Below are positions 1-6,820 of a DNA stretch of 10,625 nucleotides, piece after piece. A model generated the notes under the pieces. It was not told the origin of the DNA, did not search any database, and worked only from the letters and a program-made list of their open reading frames with translations. Source of the stretch: Spirochaetaceae bacterium (GTDB taxonomy: Bacteria > Spirochaetota > Spirochaetia > DSM-27196 > SLAA01); NCBI GenBank assembly GCA_003564775.1, contig PXEI01000122.1, positions 1 through 10,625 of the forward strand, in the 5' to 3' direction. Every line of letters begins with the position of its first letter. The stretch's first letter is position 1. A program made the position numbers and the translations under genes.

Positions 1-605
1 AGTCGCTGTGTCACGCCAAAGAGTACATCACTCCCAACATGCGGATGAGTCATGTACAGGATTTCCTCAGGCGCTCCGGCTTCCACAAGGGTCTCAAAAA
101 TGAAGCCGCGTTCGGCACTGATGTTCTTGGTACGGGAGCTGAGTTTCCCGTCCGAAAAGGTTCCGGCACCTCCCTCGCCAAAGGAGTAGTTGTTCTGTGA
201 GGAAAACTCTCCGCCCGACTCAAAAGCCAGGATCGCCGCTCGCCGGCTCTCAACCATGTCGCCCCGTTCCAGCAGCGTAACCTCGTACCCGGCTCGCAAC
301 AGATACAGCGCAGCAAAGATTCCGGCCGGGCCGGTGCCTACAACTACTATCGGCGCTTCGCGCCGCCGTCTCTCCGGCTCCAGCCGCACCGGTCGTGGCT
401 CCTCACCACCCTTGAGTTCCGGCGAAACTACACCAACCCGTAGTCTCCATCTGATTCTGTCCTTGCGACGAGCATCGAGACTCTTCTTCAGAACTGTGTA
501 GCTGAAGCTTCTCAACCTGCTCGTATGCTCAATTGTCGCCCGGAGTGCATCTTCAGTCTCATAATCCTGCACCGGCATGGTGAGTTCGTATTCTTTGTAT
601 CCCAT
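1..605 (-). CDS. FAD-dependent dehydrogenase, COG2509 type (partial, C-terminus beyond left edge)
   Basis: 201 complete codons are visible from an ATG at 605-603; the stop lies outside the window. Residues 1-84 form a basic N-terminal region (FSYTVLKKSLDARRKDRIRW) typical of this family. A Rossmann dinucleotide-binding start follows: a beta strand with GTGPAG (90-95), and Glu113 in LLERG, the expected ribose-binding acid for FAD. FGEGGAGTFSDGKLSSR (142-158) and THPHVGSD (186-193) are strong matches to uncharacterised COG2509 FAD-dependent dehydrogenases, which usually exceed 450 residues. The protein is probably a cytoplasmic flavoprotein; its substrate is unknown in the family. An AAGG-containing ribosome site lies about 9 bases upstream, and a candidate promoter lies at 702-731. 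It is divergent from the ABC importer operon, so a shared function is possible but not shown. Confidence 0.9.
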   Translation of the reverse strand, partial: MGYKEYELTMPVQDYETEDALRATIEHTSRLRSFSYTVLKKSLDARRKDRIRWRLRVGVVSPELKGGEEPRPVRLEPERRRREAPIVVVGTGPAGIFAALYLLRAGYEVTLLERGDMVESRRAAILAFESGGEFSSQNNYSFGEGGAGTFSDGKLSSRTKNISAERGFIFETLVEAGAPEEILYMTHPHVGSDVLFGVTQR

Positions 606-701
606 GGTGGGTGACCTTCGGCACCTACCGCGAGTATACCCGTGAGCGCCGCAACGTAACAATGTGAGTTGGGGCAGGCGCACAGGCCTTCTTGAAGCCA
701 A

Positions 702-731
702 TTTACACCTTTTTGTCTATCTTTTTAGCAA
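702..731 (-). promoter_or_regulatory. Candidate promoter for the FAD-dependent dehydrogenase
   Basis: Read on the minus strand, TTGCTA (731-726) and TGTAAA (707-702) are separated by 18 bp. Each matches the sigma-70 consensus at four of six positions. The stretch between them is A-rich. The start of transcription would fall near 695, giving a leader of about 90 bases before the ATG at 605. This is by eye only. Confidence 0.3.
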
Positions 732-734
732 AAA

Positions 735-759
735 CTACGCTTTCGTAGCGCATTGCGCT
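735..759. repeat. Two overlapping perfect palindromes in the divergent intergenic region
   Basis: CTACG (735-739) pairs with CGTAG (744-748) across a 4-base loop, and AGCGC (747-751) pairs with GCGCT (755-759) across a 3-base loop. The two share AG at 747-748, so they could not both form as hairpins at once. They lie directly against the candidate -35 element of the ABC importer operon and upstream of the dehydrogenase promoter, a position suited to an operator for a divergent regulator. Whether a protein binds there is unknown. Confidence 0.4.
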
Positions 760-787
760 TGACCGCACCAATGGTTTCCCCTAATCT
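759..787 (+). promoter_or_regulatory. Candidate sigma-70 promoter of the ABC importer operon
   Basis: TTGACC (759-764) matches the -35 consensus at five of six positions. After a 17 bp spacer, TAATCT (782-787) is a weak -10 (three of six). Transcription would begin near 795 and leave a leader of about 57 bases that includes the hairpin at 819-850. A weak -10 behind a good -35 would suit an activated promoter, but this is inference. Confidence 0.35.
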
Positions 788-818
788 TGGCGTGATTCTA
801 TGAAGCTGCGCGGACCAG

Positions 819-850
819 GTGTCCCGCAACTTGTCCAAAAAGGGGGACAC
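819..850 (+). promoter_or_regulatory. Leader hairpin covering the ribosome site of the binding-protein gene
   Basis: GTGTCCC (819-825) is exactly complementary to GGGACAC (844-850), with an 18-base loop. A nested alternative pairs TGTCC (832-836) with GGACA (845-849). Both would occlude the AGGGGG ribosome site (841-846), which lies 5 bases before the ATG at 852. This arrangement could lower translation until opened by a ribosome, protein, RNA or ligand. No known riboswitch class was recognised. Confidence 0.4.
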
Positions 851-851
851 A

Positions 852-1856
852 ATGAAGAAATTGCTCGTGCTGCTTGCCGCGCTGCTGATCGCGCCAGCTG
901 CGTTTGCACAAACCACCAACATCCGGTTCACGCTCGACTGGGCAATACAAGGCCCGCAGGCGATGTTCCTGGTTGCTCAGGACCGCGGTTACTTTGCCGA
1001 GGAAGGACTCAACGTTACCATTGACCGGGGCTATGGCTCGGCTGGGACAGTATCGCAGATTGCTGGGGGCGCTTACGACATCGGTTTTGCCGACATCAAC
1101 TCAATGATTGAGTTCAATGTCAAAAACCCGGACCAGGCACTCCAGTCAATTGCTGTCATCTACAACTACCCACCATTCGCAATCATCACAACGCGTGACC
1201 GCAACATTCGCCGCCCACAAGACCTTGTTGGCAAGCGCATTGGAGCACCCAACTTTGACGCTTCCTTTCGGCTTTGGCCGGTGTTTGCGCAAGCCGTGGG
1301 TATTGATCCCGACAGCGTGACCTGGGTCAACATGGACCCGACACTGCGCGAACCAACCCTCATGCGGCGTCAGGTCGATGCAATTGGCGCCTTCTACTTC
1401 ACCGCTGCGCTGAACCTTGAGGCGGCCGGTGTAAACATGAACGATATCGTCTCGTTTCTCTATGCGGAGAATGGGGTCGATGTCTACGGTAATGCCGTCA
1501 TGGCTCCCAGGGCTTTTCTTGAACGAAATCCTGAAGCCGTACGCGGTATGATGCGTGCCCTGACAAAGGCCTGGCACTACACTCTCGCGAACCCGGAGAG
1601 CGCAATTGAAAGCGTCCGCCGCGCCGATGGACTTACCGACTCTGCGGTAGAACTTGCCCGGCTCCAGCTTGCCATTGAGACCAACATCATCACCCCGGAG
1701 GTCTACGAAGTTGGTTTCGGCGGGGTGGATAACGATCGACTCGAAAACGCAATTGACCAGATTGTGGAAGCATTTGGGTTGCCGAGCACCCCAAGCGCAG
1801 ATAGTATCTTTACTGACGCGTATCTTCCGCCTCTTCGCGAGCGACTTCCACGCTAA
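852..1856 (+). CDS. ABC importer periplasmic binding protein, NMT1/ThiY-TauA superfamily
   Basis: A 334-residue solute-binding protein. An N-terminal Sec signal runs MKKLLVLLAALLIAPAAFA with likely cleavage before Gln20; there is no lipobox cysteine, so the mature protein should be soluble in the periplasm. FTLDWAIQGPQAMFLVAQ (26-43) followed by RGYFAEEGLNV (45-55) is the NMT1/THI5-like opening. GAYDIGFADINSMIEF (73-88), GKRIGAPNFD (127-136) and DAIGAFYF (176-183) continue the fold. The start at 852 is preferred over an upstream in-frame ATG at 819 because it has the AGGGGG ribosome site and puts the signal peptide at the terminus. It is the first gene of a three-gene importer operon. The superfamily includes importers for sulfonates, nitrate, thiamine pyrimidine precursors and riboflavin, and sequence alone does not identify the ligand. 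Nearby sulfur genes only hint at a sulfur compound. Confidence 0.9.
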   Translation: MKKLLVLLAALLIAPAAFAQTTNIRFTLDWAIQGPQAMFLVAQDRGYFAEEGLNVTIDRGYGSAGTVSQIAGGAYDIGFADINSMIEFNVKNPDQALQSIAVIYNYPPFAIITTRDRNIRRPQDLVGKRIGAPNFDASFRLWPVFAQAVGIDPDSVTWVNMDPTLREPTLMRRQVDAIGAFYFTAALNLEAAGVNMNDIVSFLYAENGVDVYGNAVMAPRAFLERNPEAVRGMMRALTKAWHYTLANPESAIESVRRADGLTDSAVELARLQLAIETNIITPEVYEVGFGGVDNDRLENAIDQIVEAFGLPSTPSADSIFTDAYLPPLRERLPR

Positions 1857-1872
1857 ACAGCGGGTAACTTCG

Positions 1873-1908
1873 TCCGTGGGATGCCCGCAAACATGGGCCT
1901 CCCACGGA
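1873..1908 (+). promoter_or_regulatory. Strong intercistronic stem-loop between binding-protein and ATPase genes
   Basis: TCCGTGGGA (1873-1881) pairs perfectly with TCCCACGGA (1900-1908). After one T-C mismatch the stem continues with GCCC (1883-1886) to GGGC (1895-1898) around an 8-base loop. There is no following U tract, so it is not a standard intrinsic terminator. It lies 16 bases after the binding-protein stop, where stem-loops in other importer operons (for example malE-malF) protect the upstream message from exonucleases and give an excess of binding protein. That role is inferred. Confidence 0.6.
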
Positions 1909-1932
1909 TTCATCCAAGGACGGCAGACCCTC

Positions 1933-2748
1933 ATGAGCACCGAAACCCCATCAACACCTTTGGTCAACTTTGACAATGTAGCGCTGCGTTACGGAACCGG
2001 CACCGAGAGCATTCTGGCGCTTGAGGGTCTTAACCTCTCGATCCGAACAGGTGAGTTTGTTGCGGTAGTCGGCATGTCCGGCTGTGGCAAATCTTCACTG
2101 CTCAAACTGATGTCCGGTCTCGTTCGGCCTACCGCAGGGTCGGTCACAATTCACGGGCAGGAAGTAACCAAGCCGCTTGGCATTGTAGGCATGGCCTTCC
2201 AAAACCCAAGTCTCATGCCATGGCGCCGGGCCCTGGAAAACGTAATACTCCCCTTGGAGATCAAGTCCGAACAACGACGCCTGCACTCCGGGGACGCCCG
2301 TGAACATAAAGAGAAGGCTCGTGAGCTGCTCTCCAAAGTCGGCCTTGCGGGCTTTGAAGACAAATACCCAAAGGAGTTGTCGGGCGGAATGAAACAACGC
2401 GTGTCACTCTGCCGCGCACTCATACATCAGCCGGAGCTCTTGCTCCTGGACGAGCCTTTTGGCGCCTTGGACGCTTTCACGCGCGAGGAACTCTGGGGTG
2501 TCTTGCAGCGCTTGCACCGCGAGACCGGCTGTACTGTAGTGCTCATAACCCACGACCTTACCGAGTCGGTCTACCTGGCCGACACGGTTCACGTAATGAG
2601 CCCCCGCCCAGGCCATCTTGTGTACGGCGCCGAGGTTCCTTTTGAACGTCCACGCAATCTTGACGATCGCTTCAATGTTGCGTTCACCCAGATAGTGGCG
2701 GATCTTCGCCACCATATTGCAAAAGGGCCGGAGGCAGAGGCTGTATGA
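1933..2748 (+). CDS. ABC importer ATPase, TauB/SsuB/ThiZ-like
   Basis: A 271-residue ATP-binding subunit that powers import through the permease encoded next. The motifs are in order: Walker A GMSGCGKS (47-54), Q-loop Gln90 in AFQNPSLMPWR, signature LSGGM (149-153), Walker B LLLLDEP (169-175) with Glu174, D-loop GALD (177-180) and switch His207 in ITHD. PSLMPW is typical of the nitrate/sulfonate/taurine branch. The ATG at 1933 gives a normal family start; AAGGA (1916-1920) is 12 bases away, longer than usual, so initiation may be modest. An open frame extends upstream through the hairpin but shows no family similarity. The end overlaps the permease start by 4 bases (ATGA at 2745-2748), implying coupled translation. 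The C-terminal tail after about residue 240 is ordinary for the family. Confidence 0.93.
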   Translation: MSTETPSTPLVNFDNVALRYGTGTESILALEGLNLSIRTGEFVAVVGMSGCGKSSLLKLMSGLVRPTAGSVTIHGQEVTKPLGIVGMAFQNPSLMPWRRALENVILPLEIKSEQRRLHSGDAREHKEKARELLSKVGLAGFEDKYPKELSGGMKQRVSLCRALIHQPELLLLDEPFGALDAFTREELWGVLQRLHRETGCTVVLITHDLTESVYLADTVHVMSPRPGHLVYGAEVPFERPRNLDDRFNVAFTQIVADLRHHIAKGPEAEAV

Positions 2749-3500
2749 ACTCAAAAAGCTTGCAGGAAAGGCTCGCCCCGTGGGTAGTCATTATTGTCGT
2801 GTTTTTTGTGTGGGAGTTCGGAACCCGAGCCTTGGGCCTTCAGCCCTTTATTCTCCCCAAGCCCACCGACGTCTACGCCTCACTGATAAGGTGGTGGGAC
2901 CAGATTCAATTTCACGCCGTGCATACCCTCACAACAACCGTTACGGGTTTTGCAATTGCGGTTGCTTTGGGGATCACGCTGGGCCTTCTGGTTGGGTACT
3001 CACGCCTTGCCTACCACGCACTGTACCCAATTATGATTGGGTTCAACAGTGTACCCAAGGTTGCCTTGGTACCGGTGCTGGTAATCTGGTTTGGAATTGG
3101 TACGGTACCGGCCATAATAACCGCATGTGCAATTTCGTTCTTTCCGATTGTAGTGAATGTTGCTACCGGTCTGGCCACGGTAGAGCCGGAGTTGGAGGAT
3201 GTTCTCAGAAGCCTGGGAGCCAAACGACACGATATTTTTCTTAAGGTAGGCCTACCATCGGCAATGCCCTACTTCTTTGCTTCGCTCAAGGTCTCGGTGA
3301 CCTTGGCTTTTGTCGGAACCATAATCAGCGAGACGGTGGCCTCCAACCGCGGTGTAGGATACCTCATGATTGCCGCAAGCGGCCGTTTTGACGTTCCGCT
3401 GGTGTTTGCTGGCCTTTTCGTGATTGCGGTCATGGGCATAGTTCTTTATGAGGGTTTTGCCTACATGGAGCGCAAATTGACCGGATGGGCCTACCGCTAA
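2745..3500 (+). CDS. ABC importer permease, TauC/SsuC/ThiX-like (BPD_transp_1)
   Basis: A 251-residue inner-membrane subunit with about six hydrophobic helices (near residues 12-30, 62-84, 105-118, 121-142, 182-197 and 217-236). The EAA loop that docks onto the ATPase lies at about 148-176, with LRSLGAKRHDIFLKVGLP as its core. FILPKPTDVYASL (35-47) and NSVPKVALVPVLVIWFGIGT (101-120) are close to the SsuC/TauC pattern. Translation starts inside the end of the ATPase gene, with GGAGG and AGAGG sites just upstream. It is the last gene of the operon; the next gene is convergent. No terminator hairpin was found in the 42 bp after the stop, which instead contain a short direct repeat. A membrane partner for the binding protein at 852-1856; substrate not deducible. 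Confidence 0.92.
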   Translation: MNSKSLQERLAPWVVIIVVFFVWEFGTRALGLQPFILPKPTDVYASLIRWWDQIQFHAVHTLTTTVTGFAIAVALGITLGLLVGYSRLAYHALYPIMIGFNSVPKVALVPVLVIWFGIGTVPAIITACAISFFPIVVNVATGLATVEPELEDVLRSLGAKRHDIFLKVGLPSAMPYFFASLKVSVTLAFVGTIISETVASNRGVGYLMIAASGRFDVPLVFAGLFVIAVMGIVLYEGFAYMERKLTGWAYR

Positions 3501-3509
3501 AGTAAGCCC

Positions 3510-3537
3510 GCCGTCACACGTCACCTGCCGTCACACG
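3510..3537. repeat. 11-bp direct repeat in the convergent intergenic spacer
   Basis: GCCGTCACACG occurs at 3510-3520 and 3527-3537, and its CGTCAC core occurs a third time at 3519-3524. The repeat fills most of the 42 bp between the permease stop and the OsmC-like gene's stop. It lacks the inverted symmetry of a terminator. It could be a slipped duplication or a protein-binding array. Confidence 0.6.
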
Positions 3538-3542
3538 CCCCG

Positions 3543-3965
3543 CTACGCCCCTTCGTTAACGGAGTAGGAGTGCGTCACGACGATATCGGGGTTCAGCGAC
3601 TCCTTTACCGAACAGAATTTCTCCACCGAGAGCTCAACGGCCCGCGCAGCTTGCTTGTCCTCAATCTCACCCCGCATGACAAAATGAAGGTGAATTGAGG
3701 TAAATGGGGCTGGCGTTTTTCCTTCTGCACGCTCGCCGCTAATCTCTACCTGCAGGGACTGCAGCTCCTGACGCTTCTTCTTGAGGATCGGCACCAGGTC
3801 CATACTTGCGCAACCGGCCATTGCTGCAAGCAACACCTGCATTGGCCTGAAGCCTGCGTTCTCGCCGCCAATGCTTTCGGCACCGTCCATAACCAAGCTG
3901 TTGCCTTCTGCATTCTGAGCCACAAAATGCACCGCATCATTTTTCCGCTCAAGGGTAATTTTCAT
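3543..3965 (-). CDS. OsmC family protein, YhfA-like
   Basis: A 140-residue protein starting MKITLERKND. OsmC/Ohr-fold proteins are small cytoplasmic dimers, and the best-known members reduce organic hydroperoxides with paired cysteines. Here Cys52 (MAGCASMDLVPILKKKRQ) and Cys118 (EKFCSVKESL) fall where the redox pair is expected. GGENAGFRPMQVLLAAMAGC (33-52) is the family's central helix region. Three ATGs are possible: 4010 has no ribosome site, 3971 lies only about 2-3 bases from AAGGAG, and 3965 has ideal spacing of about 8 bases, so 3965 was chosen. YhfA-type members are of uncertain function, and a role in sulfur or persulfide chemistry is possible. It is divergent from cysM across 33 bp, so the two are probably controlled together. 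Confidence 0.88.
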   Translation of the reverse strand: MKITLERKNDAVHFVAQNAEGNSLVMDGAESIGGENAGFRPMQVLLAAMAGCASMDLVPILKKKRQELQSLQVEISGERAEGKTPAPFTSIHLHFVMRGEIEDKQAARAVELSVEKFCSVKESLNPDIVVTHSYSVNEGA

Positions 3966-3992
3966 TTCCATTTCTCCTTGTATCGTTATATT
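3965..3992. promoter_or_regulatory. Overlapping divergent promoters between osmC-like gene and cysM
   Basis: On the plus strand TTTCCA (3965-3970), a 16 bp spacer and TATATT (3987-3992) form a candidate promoter whose transcript would begin at or next to the cysM ATG (3999). On the minus strand TATAAC (3990-3985) can serve as -10 for the OsmC-like gene, with a weak TTGTGT further upstream. The two -10 elements share bases, so the promoters could exclude each other or answer to one regulator. Assigned by eye. Confidence 0.4.
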
Positions 3993-3998
3993 GAGAGT

Positions 3999-4898
3999 AT
4001 GAAGATACACACAATTGAAGAATGCATTGGCAACACTCCGCTGGTGCGCCTGCGCAAACTTTACACCGGGCCTAATTTACTGCTTTGCAAGTTGGAAGGG
4101 AACAACCCGGCGGGGTCGGTCAAAGACCGTCCTGCATACCATATGATCAAAGGTGCACAGGAGAGTGGCCGCATTAAACCCGGTGATACGCTCATTGAAG
4201 CCACGAGTGGCAATACCGGTATTGCGCTTGCTATGGCGTCTGCCGTGCTTGGATATCACATGATCATTGTAATGCCGGAACACATGAGTACCGAACGCCG
4301 CGCACCAATGAAGGCTTACGGCGCAGAACTGGTGCTCACGTCCAAGGACGGTGGCATGGAAGGAGCCATTGATACCGCCCGGCGCCTGGAGCAGGAAGGG
4401 CGTGGCGTGATCCTGGATCAGTTTGGAAACCCCGACAACCCACGCTCCCACTACGAAACAACCGGGCCCGAGATCTGGTCCGACACCGACGGCACCATTA
4501 CCCACTTCGTGGCCTCTACCGGGACCACCGGCACCATAATGGGCACCGGCCGCTACCTCAAAGAGAAAAACCCAAAAATACAAATAGTTGGTGTTGCCCC
4601 GGATGCAGCGGGTGGGATACCTGGAATTCGTGCCTGGCCCCCTGAGTACCAGCCCGCGATCTATGAACCGGAGCGCCTGGATGAGAAACGCGAGATGGAC
4701 AAGGGCCGCGCAGAGGAGATGACTCGCGCGTTGGCGGCGAGTGAAGGAATTTTTGCTGGCATTTCATCTGGAGGCAATGTGGCGGCGGCCCTGGATGTGG
4801 CACACGACCTTGACCGCGCCGGAGTTACCGACGCGGTCATTGTAGCAATTATCTGTGACCGGGGAGACCGCTATCTCTCCACCGGTGTGTTCGATTAA
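3999..4898 (+). CDS. cysM: Cysteine synthase B (O-acetylserine / S-sulfocysteine synthase)
   Basis: A 299-residue PLP enzyme of the cysteine synthase family that joins O-acetylserine with sulfide, or in CysM with thiosulfate to give S-sulfocysteine. IGNTPLVRL (10-18), PLP Lys42 in AGSVKDRP, the substrate loop TSGNTG (69-74), phosphate loop GTTGTIMG (175-182) and ISSGG (255-259) are all intact. The CysM type is indicated by GTTGT instead of the GTGGT of CysK, by IPGIRAWPPEY (207-217) and by the short CDRGDRYLSTGVFD end. Where enterobacterial CysM, from memory, has IRRWP, this protein has IRAWP. The ATG at 3999 gives the normal family N-terminus, but no properly spaced ribosome site precedes it and the candidate -10 sits 7 bases before it, so translation may be leaderless. 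Thiosulfate from the TsuA cluster would be a fitting substrate. Confidence 0.93.
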   Translation: MKIHTIEECIGNTPLVRLRKLYTGPNLLLCKLEGNNPAGSVKDRPAYHMIKGAQESGRIKPGDTLIEATSGNTGIALAMASAVLGYHMIIVMPEHMSTERRAPMKAYGAELVLTSKDGGMEGAIDTARRLEQEGRGVILDQFGNPDNPRSHYETTGPEIWSDTDGTITHFVASTGTTGTIMGTGRYLKEKNPKIQIVGVAPDAAGGIPGIRAWPPEYQPAIYEPERLDEKREMDKGRAEEMTRALAASEGIFAGISSGGNVAAALDVAHDLDRAGVTDAVIVAIICDRGDRYLSTGVFD

Positions 4899-4926
4899 AC
4901 AGCCTGGCGCATGAGACCGGGCGCAC

Positions 4927-4948
4927 GAGTTCTTGGCGATCAGAACTC
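4927..4948. terminator. Weak candidate hairpin between convergent cysM and chemoreceptor genes
   Basis: GAGTTCT (4927-4933) pairs with AGAACTC (4942-4948) around an 8-base loop. It overlaps the chemoreceptor stop codon (4942-4940). No U tract follows on either strand, so as an intrinsic terminator it is weak. It is the only inverted repeat noticed in the 41 bp convergent spacer. Confidence 0.25.
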
Positions 4949-6754
4949 TTCAAAGTCGGTGTCGCTGGTGTCCTTGCCCGTACGAACCTCATCCAGATTC
5001 AGGTCAATGCCTTTGGCATGAGCACCCCTGGTTTTCGCTGGCTGGTCCGCCAAGGTTATTCCGGTTTCCTGACGTGCGGCCGGTCGACGGGCAGGCGCAG
5101 CCTCCACGCGCCCCACTTCCCGACGAGCTCCACCACCCTGCCCGGCATTCCCGCGGCCGCCACCAGCAGATGCCGCTGGCACAGCTCCACCGTGAGTTCC
5201 ACGTTTGTCGTTCTCGCTCAGCTTGAAGAATGTCATGGTTGTCTTGAGCTGTTCAGCCTGACTGGATAGCTCTTCAGACATCGACGCCATTTCCTCAGAT
5301 GAGGAGGCGTTCTGCTGAATTACCTGGTCCAGTTGTGCAATTGCTTTGTTAATCTGGTCGGCTCCGCTGTCCTGCTCGGCGCTGGACGATCTAATCTCCT
5401 GCACAAGCTCAGCGGTCTTTCGAATCTCCGGAACGATTCCGGCAATCATCTCACCGGCTCCCTCGGCAACCGAGACACTTGTAGCCGAAAGCTCACTAAT
5501 CTCGGCAGCGGCTGTCTGACTGCGTTCGGCAAGCTTTCTCACTTCCGAGGCAACCACAGCAAAGCCTTTTCCGTGCTCACCGGCACGAGCCGCCTCAATG
5601 GCAGCATTGAGTGCAAGAAGGTTGGTATTTCGGGCAATCTCTTCAATGATTGAGATTTTCTCGGCGATCTGCCGCATAGCTGCTACCGTCTCGGTGACGG
5701 CCTTGCCGCCCTTCTCGGCGTTCTCATACGAGGTACGGGCAATCTGGTCTGTCTGAGTGGCGTTGTCTGCATTCTGTTTGATGTTGGAACTCATCTGCTC
5801 CATGGATGAAGAGACTTCCTCGGCCGATGCCGCCTGTTCGGTGGCCCCCTGTGAAAGCTGCTGCGCATTCGAGCTCATTTCCTGACTTCCGGCCGAGACG
5901 TTGTCGGTTGCTGCCTGCACATTTCGCACAACCTCTACCAGCTTATCGCGCATAACACCCAGAGCGTTTGCAAGAATCCCAAGTTCGTCTTTCTGATTCA
6001 CGGCAATAGTTGCCGTCATGTCGCCCTCCGAGAGCCGTTGGGCAAATGCCACTCCAGCGGCAAGCGGCCGCGTAATCATTCGGGTTAAGAGAAGTCCAAG
6101 CAACAAGGCCAGGACAATAACTACAATGGAGACACCAATAATCAGGTTCTCAAGAAAGGCCGCCTGCGCAAGATCACTCTCCATCTCGGTCAGGGTATTG
6201 GTGATGTTGTTCTCGGTTAACTCAACAAAGGTCGCCCCCATAGTGTCCGAGACCGGCACCATAGCCGCGACCGCAGCCTCATAGTCCTGGTAGAGCTCTG
6301 TTCGCCGCTCCGGATCTGGCGCTCTACTTAGTTGGTCAATTACGCGGTCTATAGGTTCATAAGACCGCCGCCAGTCTTCATACTCTGTGCGCAGCCGCTG
6401 AACAATCATCCGCCCGCGCTCGGTAGCACGCGGCAAGGCCTCAAACTCGGTTAGAGACTCTTCCATGACCCGGAAACTGGCTTCGCGTTGTTGCAGTATC
6501 CGACGGTAGACCTGGTCTGCGCCTTGAGTACCACGCACCTGGAAAACTTCCAGTGTTTGCCCCCGGATAACCATGCGCTCATAGTTCATGTCACCAAGGA
6601 GGACAAGCCCAGGAATTCGGTTCTCCCCAAAGTCCGAGAGATCTCCCCCCAGCTCGTCAATGCCATAAAACCCAACGACACCAATAACAAGCGCCAGTAT
6701 CGCTACAAAGACGAACCCGCCTATTAGCTTGACTCCAATGCGAACATTCTTCAC
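4940..6754 (-). CDS. Methyl-accepting chemotaxis protein with periplasmic helical sensor domain
   Basis: A 604-residue transmembrane chemoreceptor. Helix TM1 is near 8-30, a helical extracytoplasmic region of about 170 residues (likely four-helix-bundle) covers 31-200, and TM2 is near 203-224. HAMP follows at about 225-275, then the coiled-coil signalling domain with the highly conserved hairpin tip near 370-412 (NTNLLALNAAIEAARAGEHG at 377-396) that binds CheA and CheW. Flanking repeats rich in Gln, Glu and Ser are likely methylation sites. A Gly/Ala/Arg-rich linker (about 520-580) leads to a tail ending DTDFEEF. The start is GTG at 6754, chosen because GGAGGT lies 6-7 bases upstream. No ligand can be read from the sensor domain. 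The gene stands between sulfur genes and may have its own promoter. Confidence 0.95.
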   Translation of the reverse strand: MKNVRIGVKLIGGFVFVAILALVIGVVGFYGIDELGGDLSDFGENRIPGLVLLGDMNYERMVIRGQTLEVFQVRGTQGADQVYRRILQQREASFRVMEESLTEFEALPRATERGRMIVQRLRTEYEDWRRSYEPIDRVIDQLSRAPDPERRTELYQDYEAAVAAMVPVSDTMGATFVELTENNITNTLTEMESDLAQAAFLENLIIGVSIVVIVLALLLGLLLTRMITRPLAAGVAFAQRLSEGDMTATIAVNQKDELGILANALGVMRDKLVEVVRNVQAATDNVSAGSQEMSSNAQQLSQGATEQAASAEEVSSSMEQMSSNIKQNADNATQTDQIARTSYENAEKGGKAVTETVAAMRQIAEKISIIEEIARNTNLLALNAAIEAARAGEHGKGFAVVASEVRKLAERSQTAAAEISELSATSVSVAEGAGEMIAGIVPEIRKTAELVQEIRSSSAEQDSGADQINKAIAQLDQVIQQNASSSEEMASMSEELSSQAEQLKTTMTFFKLSENDKRGTHGGAVPAASAGGGRGNAGQGGGARREVGRVEAAPARRPAARQETGITLADQPAKTRGAHAKGIDLNLDEVRTGKDTSDTDFEEF

Positions 6755-6820
6755 GCCGGACCTCCAAAGAAGCAGATGAATGCCAACTGTCCCGCTTCAC
6801 GCAAGACGTGGCTCTTTGTG

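Noticed and set aside
50..316. Short minus-strand frame as an independent gene
   Set aside because: It lies in another frame of the COG2509 dehydrogenase, whose flavin-binding motifs are intact.
606..851. TPP or other known riboswitch upstream of the ThiY-like importer
   Set aside because: No CUGAGA or similar conserved cores of the TPP element are present, and no other class was recognised; only simple hairpins were found.
1146..1976. A 276-codon open frame antisense to the binding-protein gene
   Set aside because: It mirrors a clear, full-length binding protein, has no family motifs and no ribosome site; it is a shadow of codon bias.
4077..4583. Minus-strand frame opposite cysM
   Set aside because: It has no motifs and lies wholly within an intact cysteine synthase gene.
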